A stretch of DNA of 64,000 bases from Vallitalea okinawensis (GCF_002964605.1 NZ_PQDH01000001.1:124001-188000); one strand, 5' to 3'; shown: positions 36,052 through 45,912, numbered from the stretch's first letter. A program made the numbers and translations. The notes: generated by a model not told the origin, from the letters alone.

Positions 36052-37079
36052 TAATCTACAACTCCTTCCTCAATATAAAGCTGACCCTCATTTTCACTCG
36101 ATGCTTCCCCCTCTGAATGATTAGTCTTATCGATTTGTTCTAATGCTTCATTTTCTATCATTTTTTCTTCATAACTTTCTTTACCTTCATCCAGCTTTGT
36201 GAGCACCTCCTCTCGACCTTCTAAAATAATTTCTGCAACCTCTTCTGTTACTTTATCAATAGCTGCATCAATCAGTTCTTCCCGTTCCTCCATATTCTCC
36301 TCTTCATCCAATTTATCTGGATTGTCAATATTCGGATCACCCTTCATGACAGCCAATGTATAGTCAGGGACGCGATAATAAACTTGAGATGGACTTTGGA
36401 TACCTGGTTCAACGTATTCAGTCATGTAAAGAGCAGCTCCTTTATTTTTTTGCAGCAAATAATCCACAAGGGCTGATTGATAAAGGTGAATCTCTTCTTC
36501 ATTCAACATAATTGTTACAACTTGATTATGAATTGCTTGAACACGTTTATGGGACAATACTATGAAATCTTCCCCCATAGGGTATACAATACGTAAATCG
36601 ATATAGTTACCTACTTCTAAACCTATTGGTAATGCACTGGTCACAATATCCAATTCACGAGTAGTCTTCAATTCATCCATGTCTTCTTCCATCACTATAT
36701 CTAATAGCATGGGTGACCCCTCTTTTAACCCTACTTTATAGTACTTACCCACAACATTCATGACGTTCTCTTTATGTACATAACTATCAGAAAGGAAAGA
36801 TTCAGGTACTCTTTTCAATTCTAAATCCTCTTGCTCAACTAACTTACCTGGGTCAGTATCTAATCTAACCGTATACACCTCTTTAAACTGTCCAATATCA
36901 GCCAAAGTCTGATCTAATAGGAGTAATTCATTCTCGTAACTAATGATCAGATCTTCAATTTTAGGCTTCCAGACTAAATGATACATAGCTAGATTGGTCA
37001 TGATGATGAGTACTAACATAACTACAATGAAAATTAAGATTTTAATATATTTCATACCGTAAGAACTTTTTACATACAT
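36051..37079 (-). CDS. CpaB/RcpC-like SAF-domain protein
   Basis: A 342-residue protein with an N-terminal membrane helix (about 10-34) and then a SAF-like region (about 60-200). The signature segment is LVEQEDLELKRVP followed by VVGKYYKVGLKEGSP, as in Flp pilus CpaB. The C-terminal 100 residues are strongly acidic and likely disordered. GGAGG lies before the ATG. In diderms CpaB works with the secretin; in this monoderm setting a wall-level function is likely. Confidence 0.75.
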   Translation of the reverse strand: MYVKSSYGMKYIKILIFIVVMLVLIIMTNLAMYHLVWKPKIEDLIISYENELLLLDQTLADIGQFKEVYTVRLDTDPGKLVEQEDLELKRVPESFLSDSYVHKENVMNVVGKYYKVGLKEGSPMLLDIVMEEDMDELKTTRELDIVTSALPIGLEVGNYIDLRIVYPMGEDFIVLSHKRVQAIHNQVVTIMLNEEEIHLYQSALVDYLLQKNKGAALYMTEYVEPGIQSPSQVYYRVPDYTLAVMKGDPNIDNPDKLDEEENMEEREELIDAAIDKVTEEVAEIILEGREEVLTKLDEGKESYEEKMIENEALEQIDKTNHSEGEASSENEGQLYIEEGVVD

Positions 37080-37104
37080 CGGGTAACCTCCTTGATCATA
37101 AACC

Positions 37105-37635
37105 TTATTCCTCAGCTCCTAAGTAAAGATACTGCGCTATTAAGGCAACCCCTTCTTTTATCCCTAGGTTTTCAAGTACAACCATAATAACGAGAAGCCT
37201 TTTTAATGAACATAATTGTATGGCTGAAATACTTCGCACCAGATTGTCAAAAAAACTTTCTCTGCTCTCATAAAGTATTTCATCTTGAAGAAATTGGAGA
37301 GCTGAAAGTAGGTTATCTTTTTCAAAGCCTAAAAAATTGATATCCTTCAAAGTCTGTCCAAATCTTTTATCAAACATCGTGATAGATAATAAGAGCGCTA
37401 GTGATTTCATACATTCTGTTAGCTGTTCTAACAATATGCTTAGCTGATCGCCTACAAGTCGATCACCTGCCTGTAAGTCATAAATATCTCCAACTAAATG
37501 AATCTGATATAGATTCTCTAACCTTCTTTTCGTGGCTATCTTAGTCTTTTCTACATTGCTATCTTTGTAATCTATCCTTAAAGTATTTTCAAAACCTATC
37601 AATATATCTGTTAAACATAAATTCTCTCTAATCAA
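37105..37635 (-). CDS. Unrecognised helical protein, 176 aa
   Basis: A mostly helical cytoplasmic protein with no membrane segment. The start is TTG 37635, correctly spaced after AGGAGG. No motif recognised. It lies 48 bp after a small lipoprotein gene and 25 bp before the CpaB-like gene. Confidence 0.65.
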   Translation of the reverse strand: MIRENLCLTDILIGFENTLRIDYKDSNVEKTKIATKRRLENLYQIHLVGDIYDLQAGDRLVGDQLSILLEQLTECMKSLALLLSITMFDKRFGQTLKDINFLGFEKDNLLSALQFLQDEILYESRESFFDNLVRSISAIQLCSLKRLLVIMVVLENLGIKEGVALIAQYLYLGAEE

Positions 37636-37683
37636 TCACTAACCTCCTATTTAACCTTTTCTCTTCTCTTTTATCTCAAAACT

Positions 37684-38241
37684 TCAGTTAACAAACGTAT
37701 ATGGATCTGGCATTTTATCACCATCGATGTCATAATAAACTTTGAGGTAATCGCTTAGAATGATGATTCTAGTATACACATTCTCTTTGAAAGCATAGCT
37801 ATCAATATAATCATGAGTGCTATACTCTCCAATGATAGTCCAACCTGCTTCTTCAACGGTTGATAAATAAATAAAACTGTTGTCCTTGGATGATGTGAAG
37901 GTATAAGGTATAGATTGCTCAATCTCTAATCCCATGCTTAAAGGATTAGGTAAGCTGGTTCCTTCAATATTTTCATATGTAGTTCTAGCAGGTTTAGCTT
38001 CTCTTGTAAAAGCTTCACTGACTTCACCAACAAGCAAGGATCGCTCTTCCCTCACATTGTTGGTAAGATCTTCTATATAAATATAAGACCCATCAGTGTA
38101 TCTTATATAATGGTCATCATCTTTTCGTGCTTGAATCAAAATTAGTTTTTCTTCTTCTGATACTATCTTTTCCTCATTTTTACATCCAGAAAGCATTAAC
38201 AGGATTGTCATACAATAAAGTAGTCCTTTTATTTTATTCAA
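37684..38241 (-). CDS. Small secreted lipoprotein, 185 aa
   Basis: A signal peptide with a LSGC lipobox (Cys near residue 20) precedes a beta-rich domain. The start is TTG 38241, within an 8-bp overlap with the previous gene. The last segment YYDIDGDKMPDPYTF is an Asp-rich loop that may bind calcium. Not recognised beyond this. It could be a surface-exposed partner of the pilus assembly block. Confidence 0.72.
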   Translation of the reverse strand: MNKIKGLLYCMTILLMLSGCKNEEKIVSEEEKLILIQARKDDDHYIRYTDGSYIYIEDLTNNVREERSLLVGEVSEAFTREAKPARTTYENIEGTSLPNPLSMGLEIEQSIPYTFTSSKDNSFIYLSTVEEAGWTIIGEYSTHDYIDSYAFKENVYTRIIILSDYLKVYYDIDGDKMPDPYTFVN

Positions 38242-38602
38242 ATTGCTTTATAACCTCATCATGATATTTGAAGACAATTTCTCCCTCATTCTGCATGTCA
38301 ACAGTTATACCCAGCTTCTTTAAATCCCTCAGTAATTCACCTGTTAAATCTTTTTTATTGATTGTAAATAAACACTTTCCATATATAATACAGATTTCTT
38401 CACCTTTTATTTCATAACCAACATCTTTGCTGTTATTGACTCCAACTTCGTTAAAGTAATCACTCATATTACCTTGATCATCTATTTTATTTAATAAAGC
38501 CTTTAATGTTGGGTCAATTGGCTTTTGCTTCTCTAACCCAAAATAAAACCATGCACATACACCCACTAGAGCAATTAATATCATGATAATCTTAAATTTC
38601 AT
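38234..38602 (-). CDS. Small anchored extracytoplasmic protein, 122 aa
   Basis: An N-terminal membrane helix (about 4-21) and a short alpha/beta extracellular domain. GGAGG precedes the ATG. It overlaps the next lipoprotein gene by 8 bp, so the two are probably translated together. Family unknown. Confidence 0.65.
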   Translation of the reverse strand: MKFKIIMILIALVGVCAWFYFGLEKQKPIDPTLKALLNKIDDQGNMSDYFNEVGVNNSKDVGYEIKGEEICIIYGKCLFTINKKDLTGELLRDLKKLGITVDMQNEGEIVFKYHDEVIKQFE

Positions 38603-38620
38603 TATGCCACCTCCGTTTTC

Positions 38621-40057
38621 TCATAGTGATAAAGGAGTATGATCTTTAGGTATAAAGGTCTCAAGAATGACCTTGTTCTGATCCATATGATTGATAAGTA
38701 CAAATTGATTTTTCTTGAGTGGATAAGCTTCTATGTCCAGCTCATTCAATATGTACTCTTCTTCAGCTTTTGATACTTGACCAAGAGCGATTAAGTCCAA
38801 TTTACTAATTGCTTTGGAGGTCAATTTTCTAATGTCATTAGTCAATAAGATATTGACAATATATTGACTGTTTCCATTGCTAATACCTTGAGGATATTCC
38901 TCAACGAGATTGATTGTCCATTGCTTATTTCTCCTCTTGCTTTCAAAAAATTCTTCTTGTATTATATCCACATAAAATAAGTTCAAGTTCATTAGTCTTG
39001 GATCTTGTCCTTCTTCCAAAGACCATCTACTCAAGTCAAATCTAATAGCATTGTAATGCATCAATTCATCAACTGAATATTCAATCTGAAAATTACAGTT
39101 ACATCCTTTTCTTTTATCCAAATACCTTTGAAATCTAAGTAACATGTTTTCAACGACAGATGAGTAATGTAATCTTACTTCTTTAGAAAGATAGTTAACA
39201 AAAAGCTCGTAGATCTTATGAGGATTAAGAGATTCTGTGCGATACCAAGTATTAGGATTACCCGGTAGAACACCTAAACACAAATAGACAGATTGGAGAA
39301 ACTCTTCTAATAACACCTCTCCTCTCTCTTCTACCTCTGGTTTTAAATTAGCTAGGATTAGGAGCATCTTCACAGATCTTTTGAAGCATTTATTAAAATA
39401 CATGACCGGATTTCTGGTCTCTCTTTTTTTAATAACAAATGTATTGATATATTGGTAACAATTCGTACTCATTGATAAACAAAGACCATTACAATATTTA
39501 ATCAACTCATTTAATTCTTTACCAACTCTACCAGTCATAAAGAGATTAAAACCAGAGGCATAAGCATCGATGAGCCAATTGATTGCTAAGAAAGTTTTGC
39601 TAGCTCCTTTGCCTATAATGGCTATATTCTTGCAATTATTAGTCGATTTAAAGTTAGTAACATAAGGTACTTTCCCGTCTTTCGCTAAACCTAGTAAAGT
39701 CCCATCAAAATTAAATTTGTTAGGTTCTATAGGTAAGCTTTTGGATAGTGTGCTTGGTGTTGCTATTACATTCTTAATTTCGATAACATGCTTAGATAGA
39801 ACTTGATAAGCATCTTTATGTAGAATGAAGACCTTTTTGATCATCTCCATTGCTCGTTTCAAGCTTCTTTGATCATCTCCATGAACATATAATAGGATAT
39901 TTAAAATTAATGCGTCCTTTTCACAATAGGATATATCATCAATAAGGATGTCAAGAGTTATATTCTCATCTATATCTACTTTATGTACTATCTGCCTCAG
40001 AATTGGGTTGAGTGTACTTATATTTAAATGCTTAGTAACATGATATTGGGTTTTCAT
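38621..40057 (-). CDS. VirB4/TraC-like ATPase-domain protein with imperfect P-loop
   Basis: A 478-residue protein. NIAIIGKGASKTFLAINWL near residues 146-164 matches the VirB4/TraC/FtsK-type P-loop strand-loop-helix, but the loop is one residue short or changed (SKT in place of GKT). The NLVEEYPQGIS segment near residue 405 resembles the Walker B of conjugative ATPases (DEF/DEY region). I call it a divergent HerA/FtsK/VirB4-superfamily ATPase. It lies in the block of unknown proteins between the GspE-like and Tad-like genes. Confidence 0.5.
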   Translation of the reverse strand: MKTQYHVTKHLNISTLNPILRQIVHKVDIDENITLDILIDDISYCEKDALILNILLYVHGDDQRSLKRAMEMIKKVFILHKDAYQVLSKHVIEIKNVIATPSTLSKSLPIEPNKFNFDGTLLGLAKDGKVPYVTNFKSTNNCKNIAIIGKGASKTFLAINWLIDAYASGFNLFMTGRVGKELNELIKYCNGLCLSMSTNCYQYINTFVIKKRETRNPVMYFNKCFKRSVKMLLILANLKPEVEERGEVLLEEFLQSVYLCLGVLPGNPNTWYRTESLNPHKIYELFVNYLSKEVRLHYSSVVENMLLRFQRYLDKRKGCNCNFQIEYSVDELMHYNAIRFDLSRWSLEEGQDPRLMNLNLFYVDIIQEEFFESKRRNKQWTINLVEEYPQGISNGNSQYIVNILLTNDIRKLTSKAISKLDLIALGQVSKAEEEYILNELDIEAYPLKKNQFVLINHMDQNKVILETFIPKDHTPLSL

Positions 40058-40067
40058 AAATTGTTAG

Positions 40068-41033
40068 TCACTCTCCCACCTCTAGCAACCTAAGAAAATA
40101 TTTCATTGTTTTCATTGAAGTATAATAATCGATCTTTTCCTTACTTGATAACGCATTAAAACCTTTTTTATGTGGCACATATAAAGTTGAATCTTCATAA
40201 CTGATAATCTTATTAAAAGGTAAACTTAAGGTTAAGTCATTCAAATCAGACACTGTATAAAACACCTCAACTACCTCCCCCTTCAAACAAGGCTCCTTTA
40301 AACCACTTCTATCTAAAATAATTAAGAAAGGTGTATCCATTGCTTTGACCATAAAGCCTTTCAGTAATTCAAGATTAATGCCTGCCATATAGAGATCTGC
40401 GTAAGGATAAAGATACTTTTTATGATCTGCATAATGGCTTTCAATAACTACAAGGGGGGATGATACACCTCTCTTAAACCTTATAACCTCTTGTAAATAG
40501 TATAGAAAAGTATCCATAAAGCGTACTCTTGTTATCTCTTTTATATAGATAATTCTCTTATAAGCTTTCTCTTTTATGGCTATAGACGGGCTTTCTAGTT
40601 TCTCACCATCAGGAAGAACCTTATCTAATTTTATTTGTAACGTGTTTAAAAGACTTTTATAAGCATCAGCTCTTTGCTGTTCTTTCTTAGAGAGTCTTCT
40701 TGCTGCTGATACTTGGTGATGCATATGACTAATCTTTTCATTAGCGTTGATCAATCCTATGGCATTAGAGTCTCCCATTTCATGTATTTTGTGACCAAGG
40801 TGTGGCTTCTGTTGATATGTATGTATGTCAAGACGTGGATTAAGTCTTCTGGTCTCTTTAATCAATGTTTCTAACCCTATTGATGTAAAATATAATTCTT
40901 GAAAATCATCTTTAATAACTATTTCTTTTGCATTTTCATTCAAAATAAGTTTATATAATTCTTCTACTGTCCGACAAACTGAATACTCATGATTACCCTT
41001 TTCATTAATGTCTAAAGAGCATACATAAACCAT
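40068..41033 (-). CDS. Unrecognised 321-aa cytoplasmic protein
   Basis: An alpha/beta protein without membrane segments. A charged helical segment (SAARRLSKKEQQRADAYKSL, about 110-130) splits two alpha/beta halves. The C-terminal half has a LIILDRSG strand that could be a remnant of a P-loop-type fold. The start overlaps the end of the previous gene by 29 bp. GGGGGG precedes the ATG. No family recognised. Confidence 0.65.
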   Translation of the reverse strand: MVYVCSLDINEKGNHEYSVCRTVEELYKLILNENAKEIVIKDDFQELYFTSIGLETLIKETRRLNPRLDIHTYQQKPHLGHKIHEMGDSNAIGLINANEKISHMHHQVSAARRLSKKEQQRADAYKSLLNTLQIKLDKVLPDGEKLESPSIAIKEKAYKRIIYIKEITRVRFMDTFLYYLQEVIRFKRGVSSPLVVIESHYADHKKYLYPYADLYMAGINLELLKGFMVKAMDTPFLIILDRSGLKEPCLKGEVVEVFYTVSDLNDLTLSLPFNKIISYEDSTLYVPHKKGFNALSSKEKIDYYTSMKTMKYFLRLLEVGE

Positions 41034-41655
41034 GTATTTCTCCCCCCAACTTAAGCGAGTTAAGGTTAAATATAGGAATTTCTATCTGATTCATAATCTG
41101 TAATAAATCACATACTATGATTTCTAAACTTTTTTGATGAAGAATACTTAATTCTTCCAACTTTCGCATGTTCACACCTACAAAGCTGCTACAATTCATG
41201 TAGTTATCTGGCATCTTTTCAACGGTCTTCAAAACATCTACCAGGTTGTTTGGTAGCACAGTAATGTAATCCATTGCTGATGGTATTTCGTCCAATTCTA
41301 ATTCCATGATAAAATAATCAATCTGCTGTGATAAATTATGCACCAACAAATTGCAGAGGAAGCTATAGTTATGCTGTTTCTTTTTACGGCATGTTATAAC
41401 GATTAACTTTTCTTCAGTATGGCTAATTCTTTTGATTGTTTCCTGTGGACTCCTATACATCTGTTCTAGTGAGATCTCTAAAAAAGCTACGGCAGATTTA
41501 GTCGCTATATGTGAAAGCGTTAAATACTTAAAATCTTTCTCAAGAATAAGAGTCTTTCCATCATGTGAAAGATATTGAGCCATCAAATAAGCAAACACCG
41601 TTCGTTCTTGCGAAGGTAGGCCTGTAATGGTTATGATTTGGCACTGTTGATCCAT
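41005..41655 (-). CDS. Unrecognised ParA-like protein without P-loop Lys, 216 aa
   Basis: The N terminus IITITGLPSQERTVFAYLMAQYLS fits a ParA/MinD first strand, P-loop and helix, but the loop reads SQERT, without Lys. LEKDFKYLTL follows as in the switch region. The likely start is ATG 41655 right after the preceding stop; an in-frame TTG 12 bp upstream is an alternative. It overlaps the next gene by 29 bp. Superfamily assignment is tentative. Confidence 0.6.
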   Translation of the reverse strand: MDQQCQIITITGLPSQERTVFAYLMAQYLSHDGKTLILEKDFKYLTLSHIATKSAVAFLEISLEQMYRSPQETIKRISHTEEKLIVITCRKKKQHNYSFLCNLLVHNLSQQIDYFIMELELDEIPSAMDYITVLPNNLVDVLKTVEKMPDNYMNCSSFVGVNMRKLEELSILHQKSLEIIVCDLLQIMNQIEIPIFNLNSLKLGGEIHGLCMLFRH

Positions 41656-41656
41656 T

Positions 41657-42211
41657 TTACTTAACAATCCTGAATCCCCTCTCTAGTAGACTTTCTAATA
41701 CTGATTGTGTTTTTTTCTTACTGCCATGTAGCTGCATGTCCTCAAGGTCCATTAAGTGAAGAGCTTTAGAAACAATTGCAGCAACTTGCCTTCTTGTAGC
41801 AATAGATAATAGTGAGGAGTCAACTATTTTTTTCAGTGTTTCCTGATGATCAATCTTTGTTCTTACACCAAATACAACACATCTTCTATCATAAAACTTC
41901 TCAATTGCATGAAGGTTGTAGTTAATGATTGTTCTTAAGTCATTATTTTCGTCTAATCTTTCTTTTGAATCAAAAAGTACATATCGATTAAAAATATCTG
42001 GAGCACCCATATTATCTAAAACATAAATATCTACCTTGCACTCCTTTAAATGTTTGTATAAGTTCGTAAGGAATGTAGTTCTTGCCTTTTCATCTAAATC
42101 TTGAGTATCCCCTATCAAATAATAAGTAATGTCGCCATTACTGTATTGAATACAACCGTCTGCATGAATATTTCGCATATCAATGGTTTGTAACTCATGT
42201 CTATTTCCCAT
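41657..42211 (-). CDS. Unrecognised 184-aa protein
   Basis: A soluble alpha/beta protein with no motif I recognise. It has an IYVLDNMGAPDIFNRYV strand-loop and a RRCVVFGVRTKID strand. Both resemble elements of small alpha/beta nucleotide-binding folds, but no P-loop is present. GGGAG precedes the ATG. It is conserved in place between the GspE-like ATPase and several other unknown genes. Confidence 0.62.
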   Translation of the reverse strand: MGNRHELQTIDMRNIHADGCIQYSNGDITYYLIGDTQDLDEKARTTFLTNLYKHLKECKVDIYVLDNMGAPDIFNRYVLFDSKERLDENNDLRTIINYNLHAIEKFYDRRCVVFGVRTKIDHQETLKKIVDSSLLSIATRRQVAAIVSKALHLMDLEDMQLHGSKKKTQSVLESLLERGFRIVK

Positions 42212-42239
42212 AACTTATCACTCCCACTTAACAAAATCA

Positions 42240-42524
42240 TTATAGTAAAGGAACCTTATTCAAGACTTCTTCTCTATTGAAGACAAATTTATCCATTATC
42301 GTTCCCAAAGAAGGTACAGAAAGATGAACACAAGCATTTCTTCTATAGTCAGATAATCTGTGGACAGTAACATACTTGGATGTAATCGGTGATATTTCAG
42401 CTAATGTAATGGTAATGGTATCATCAGTCAGTTGAACTTCTATTGTTTCTTTTGCTGGTTGGATTAGATTTGATTTTAAAAAGACTTTATAGGCATTTAG
42501 GTAGGCATATCTGTCCAAGACCAT
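42240..42524 (-). CDS. Unrecognised 94-aa protein
   Basis: A small, probably beta-rich protein: two strand-rich segments (KETIEVQLTDDTITITLAEI and VHRLSDYRRNACVHLSVP). It overlaps the GspE-like gene by 28 bp and has AGAGGAGGA at its ATG, so it is almost certainly a co-translated partner of that ATPase. Confidence 0.65.
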   Translation of the reverse strand: MVLDRYAYLNAYKVFLKSNLIQPAKETIEVQLTDDTITITLAEISPITSKYVTVHRLSDYRRNACVHLSVPSLGTIMDKFVFNREEVLNKVPLL

Positions 42525-43894
42525 TTTTCTTCCTCCTCTTTTAATGCAGTGTATATTTCACCAATGGTTTTTCCCATCAGTTTTGTTTTTAATTCAGGAG
42601 AAAAATACAAGCATTTGATTAAAGGGTTTAAGTCACCGGCTATATTGGTTATCAACTTTTGTGTAACAATGGAATGCATATTCATTATCACTCTGTCAAT
42701 TGAATAGTCACTGAGTTCCTGCAAATGAAGTAACCCTTCTGATAAACAATGAGCATTAATCGTTGAATAAACGACTTGACCGCTACAGGATAAATCCATG
42801 ATAGCTTTTGCAGTAAAACTTGTTACTTCTGAAATATAAAGCCTATCTGGATTTTGATTTTTTAGAGCTTCAAAGCCATCCATCCAATCTTCATCATGGT
42901 CTATATTCATTTGATGCATATTGTCTACCAGGCTTTCTACTGGATGCTCTAATGAAATAATATTACACTTTTCCTTCGCTAAGAGTTCCTTAAAAATCGT
43001 AAGAATGGTGGTTGATTTGCCACTGCACGGTGGACCCATTACAAGCCGAATACCCGGCTCTGAATCTAGAAAGTTTTCTCTTATAAAGTCAATAGATCTC
43101 TTGTCCATACTTAATTCTTGTAGATGTTCAATAATGAACATACTGGGTATAATTCTAATAGTGATGATCTGGCAGTGATGATTATCATTGATAACCACTC
43201 TTCCACGATGATGTAAATCCAATTGGATACATCTCATTTTCCCTTGATTAACATCACCATTCACCATTGGCGAGCCAGCTTTAGCACAGATGAGCTTGAT
43301 AAGCTCTTGAATATCGTCAAGTGTCAAATTTCTTTTTGCTTTAACTCGCTTACTTTTAATTTGATAATTTATATCGATGGAGGAAGCTCTTGATGATAAT
43401 GTTATTTCATTTGCTTCTAAACTAACAGCTTCTTCGACAATGAAATCAAATTGATCTTTTACCGGTATTCTGTATAAGAATTCTGGTATACCATATAGTC
43501 TAGTATAATGCTTTATATAGTAATGTAGGGGCACGTAAACCTTTTCTATGTTCCAATCCTTAAAAGGTATTATTGACTCAATATCCCATTCAGGAAGTAT
43601 GCCTATAAGAATAGTATGATTCACTGGATCCTTACTGAGTGGTAAACACTTATATGTATAAAAATGTTCAACTATTTCTTGAGGTACATATCTAGCTGAG
43701 GGTAGATGTAGATTGACGCTATAGGCTTGACTTGTGCATTGGAAAAGTATATCAGGTTCCAAAAGTCTTTGCTCATAGATGATAAGAGCTTCAGGTGTTT
43801 TGAACTTTCTATGATCTTCAAATCGAAGCTCAACGCACTTTCGTACCATCTGAATTTCTGTTGTGCTTAAGAAGCCTTCTAAGTTCATCATCAC
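42497..43894 (-). CDS. GspE/PilB-type secretion ATPase
   Basis: A 465-residue ATPase of the type II/IV secretion family. A Walker A GPPCSGKST is near residues 285-293, an Asp-box-like EHPVESLVDNMHQMN follows, and RLYISEVTS takes the place of the usual Walker B. A TINAHCLSE segment matches the His box. The N-terminal half (about 50-150) is a cap with an RYVPQEIVEHFYTY stretch. It is shorter than most GspE proteins. It is distinct from the TadA-like ATPase 8 kb away, so the cluster encodes two such motors. The start is GTG 43894 overlapping the upstream stop (GTGA). Confidence 0.82.
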   Translation of the reverse strand: MMMNLEGFLSTTEIQMVRKCVELRFEDHRKFKTPEALIIYEQRLLEPDILFQCTSQAYSVNLHLPSARYVPQEIVEHFYTYKCLPLSKDPVNHTILIGILPEWDIESIIPFKDWNIEKVYVPLHYYIKHYTRLYGIPEFLYRIPVKDQFDFIVEEAVSLEANEITLSSRASSIDINYQIKSKRVKAKRNLTLDDIQELIKLICAKAGSPMVNGDVNQGKMRCIQLDLHHRGRVVINDNHHCQIITIRIIPSMFIIEHLQELSMDKRSIDFIRENFLDSEPGIRLVMGPPCSGKSTTILTIFKELLAKEKCNIISLEHPVESLVDNMHQMNIDHDEDWMDGFEALKNQNPDRLYISEVTSFTAKAIMDLSCSGQVVYSTINAHCLSEGLLHLQELSDYSIDRVIMNMHSIVTQKLITNIAGDLNPLIKCLYFSPELKTKLMGKTIGEIYTALKEEEEKWSWTDMPT

Positions 43895-45855
43895 CTAAAT
43901 GCCTCTTCAAAAATATCTATTATTTCTTTGTGGTCATAGGGCGCTATACCTTTAAGTGAGCATGCTCTTATTTGAGCCAAGTGCGGTATGGTTACAAGTT
44001 TCGTGAGTAGAGGATCAACTGTCAAATCATTGAGTAATTTTATAGGATCAATAGGAGGGTCGATAAGGACAATTTTTTTTGCTATGTTCCCATCTTTAAA
44101 GTTACTTATGCTATCCCTTGTTAGAGCAATCCCTCTAGGTGTACAATCAGTGATGAAATGTACAGTGAGGGCTGAGTCAGTCAAACTATCCAACAATGAT
44201 TGCTGTGATGTATCTAGGATGAGATTGATATATGGGTAGTAATTCAATCTGGTTTTTAATTCACCAACGATTTCATCCAGTTGATCTATCTCATTACCGA
44301 CATAACCTTCAACACATAAAAATTGTTTTTCTACTCTATTGGCTAGAAAATCATCAAGCGTTACAGGTTCAACGCCATAATCTCTTAGTTTAGATGAGCC
44401 TGTTAAATCAATCAGTAAGGTATTTTGCCTTCTTGATAAAATCCCTCCCCAAGTAAGAGCCGTTGATGTTCTACCTACTTCACTAGGTCCAACAAAAAGT
44501 CTTAGCGAATTCTTAATAATACTGTCAACAATAATTACATCTTCAATTCTTTGTGCCGATAATAAAGTGATCAGTTTTTGCTGATAATCGATAATGGAAT
44601 CATCTGCTTCACATAACTTAAAAACCAGTGTGATTACATTTTTTATTTTCCCCTCTAATAAAGACATGGACACTCTATTATTCTGAAGGTCACTCATTAA
44701 TTTTGATGCTACATTAGCTGCATTTTGAGGTGTAAAGACTCTCTTAGCGGGTTTCATAATTTCATTGATGTATGGGTTTTCAGAGGGTAACCCTTCATCC
44801 ATATCTTCAATAATCTCTGTTATGGTAGCATCCATTGATTTATATACTTCAATGATTTCTCTGGTCAGTTCAAGTAATTGCGTCTGGATTTCAAGTCGTT
44901 CATTGATGAGGCTTCGTAACTTATCTTGATCTGCAAACATCACTTTACTTGTACTCATCTTATCCAATGCACTTCTAATGGCATTAACTCTTTTATCAAC
45001 TGTAGCTTCTGCAGAAGCCACAATAGCTGTCATAATCGCCATTACTTTCTCTGCAATAATGTTATTCTGCGTAGCTTTATAAGCTGACCGATTAAGACCG
45101 ATCTCTTTGATTTCCATAAATTTTTGCTCAGCCGTCTTTGAAGTATCCTTGAATGTGTTGGCAATTTGTCTGTCTAGAACCTCTAACATGTTAACAACAC
45201 CAGCGTACTGGGTATTTTCATTTAATAATTCTCTGAATAAAACATCTTTCTCCAAAGCTCGCTTAAACAAATCCCAATCACCAAATTCACCGCATTTTGC
45301 GATTCTTTCTTCCAGCGACATTGTCATTTTCATGGGATGAGCTTCATCCTCGGTTAAGTCCATGGGTTCACTCACTGATTCATCAATCAAGTCTGCTTCT
45401 ACAGTGGGGTCAGAAATTATAGGATCTGGTATTTCCACCGTTGCAGCTATTGGTGGTGTAGTAATCTCGGTCTCTATACTATCCGAAGAAACAAGCTTTG
45501 TTTCATTTTTACCCACTTGCTTTAACTCAATAACTTCAGATACTGCTTCTTCAATTAAAACCGATGTCATTTTTTTTGCTTGAATCTTTAGGATGTCACC
45601 TTCTATTTTTTTTGCATCCTTTTCTTTCTGATAGACGTAGATTACGCCCACAGCTTCATGTTTTTTGTGGATCCCTTGAATCAAATCCTTTCCACTTATT
45701 CCTGCTAAGTCTTTTGGACCTATAACAACAGCATCCATGTTGGATTCCTTTGGATTCACTGGGAGTGTCTCGATAATTTTATTTATATTGGTCTGAAAAG
45801 CTTTTTGTCCTAGAGCTTTTTTTACAAATGCACTAAGTGAGGCACTATAAATCAT
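43891..45855 (-). CDS. TadZ/CpaE-like large protein: pseudo-receiver, helical region, degenerate ParA domain
   Basis: A 654-residue protein in three parts. Residues 40-110 resemble a receiver-like fold (AVVIGPKDLAGISGKDLI). Residues 170-430 are largely helical and coiled-coil-like. Residues 450-640 are a ParA-like domain whose P-loop reads GPSEVGRTST, with Arg in place of the Lys (near residue 461). The TadZ/CpaE family has a receiver-like N terminus and an atypical ParA ATPase, but this one is much longer. GGAGG precedes the ATG. It begins the second block, right after the sigma-like gene. Confidence 0.65.
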   Translation of the reverse strand: MIYSASLSAFVKKALGQKAFQTNINKIIETLPVNPKESNMDAVVIGPKDLAGISGKDLIQGIHKKHEAVGVIYVYQKEKDAKKIEGDILKIQAKKMTSVLIEEAVSEVIELKQVGKNETKLVSSDSIETEITTPPIAATVEIPDPIISDPTVEADLIDESVSEPMDLTEDEAHPMKMTMSLEERIAKCGEFGDWDLFKRALEKDVLFRELLNENTQYAGVVNMLEVLDRQIANTFKDTSKTAEQKFMEIKEIGLNRSAYKATQNNIIAEKVMAIMTAIVASAEATVDKRVNAIRSALDKMSTSKVMFADQDKLRSLINERLEIQTQLLELTREIIEVYKSMDATITEIIEDMDEGLPSENPYINEIMKPAKRVFTPQNAANVASKLMSDLQNNRVSMSLLEGKIKNVITLVFKLCEADDSIIDYQQKLITLLSAQRIEDVIIVDSIIKNSLRLFVGPSEVGRTSTALTWGGILSRRQNTLLIDLTGSSKLRDYGVEPVTLDDFLANRVEKQFLCVEGYVGNEIDQLDEIVGELKTRLNYYPYINLILDTSQQSLLDSLTDSALTVHFITDCTPRGIALTRDSISNFKDGNIAKKIVLIDPPIDPIKLLNDLTVDPLLTKLVTIPHLAQIRACSLKGIAPYDHKEIIDIFEEAFR

Positions 45856-45912
45856 AAGCTCTTCCTCCTTAACATATAATATCTTTCATGACTTTCTAAT
45901 AGGAAATTAAAT

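Noticed and set aside
38621-40057. Calling this gene a true conjugation ATPase
   Set aside because: The P-loop is imperfect and no other conjugation genes are present; only a superfamily-level call is justified.
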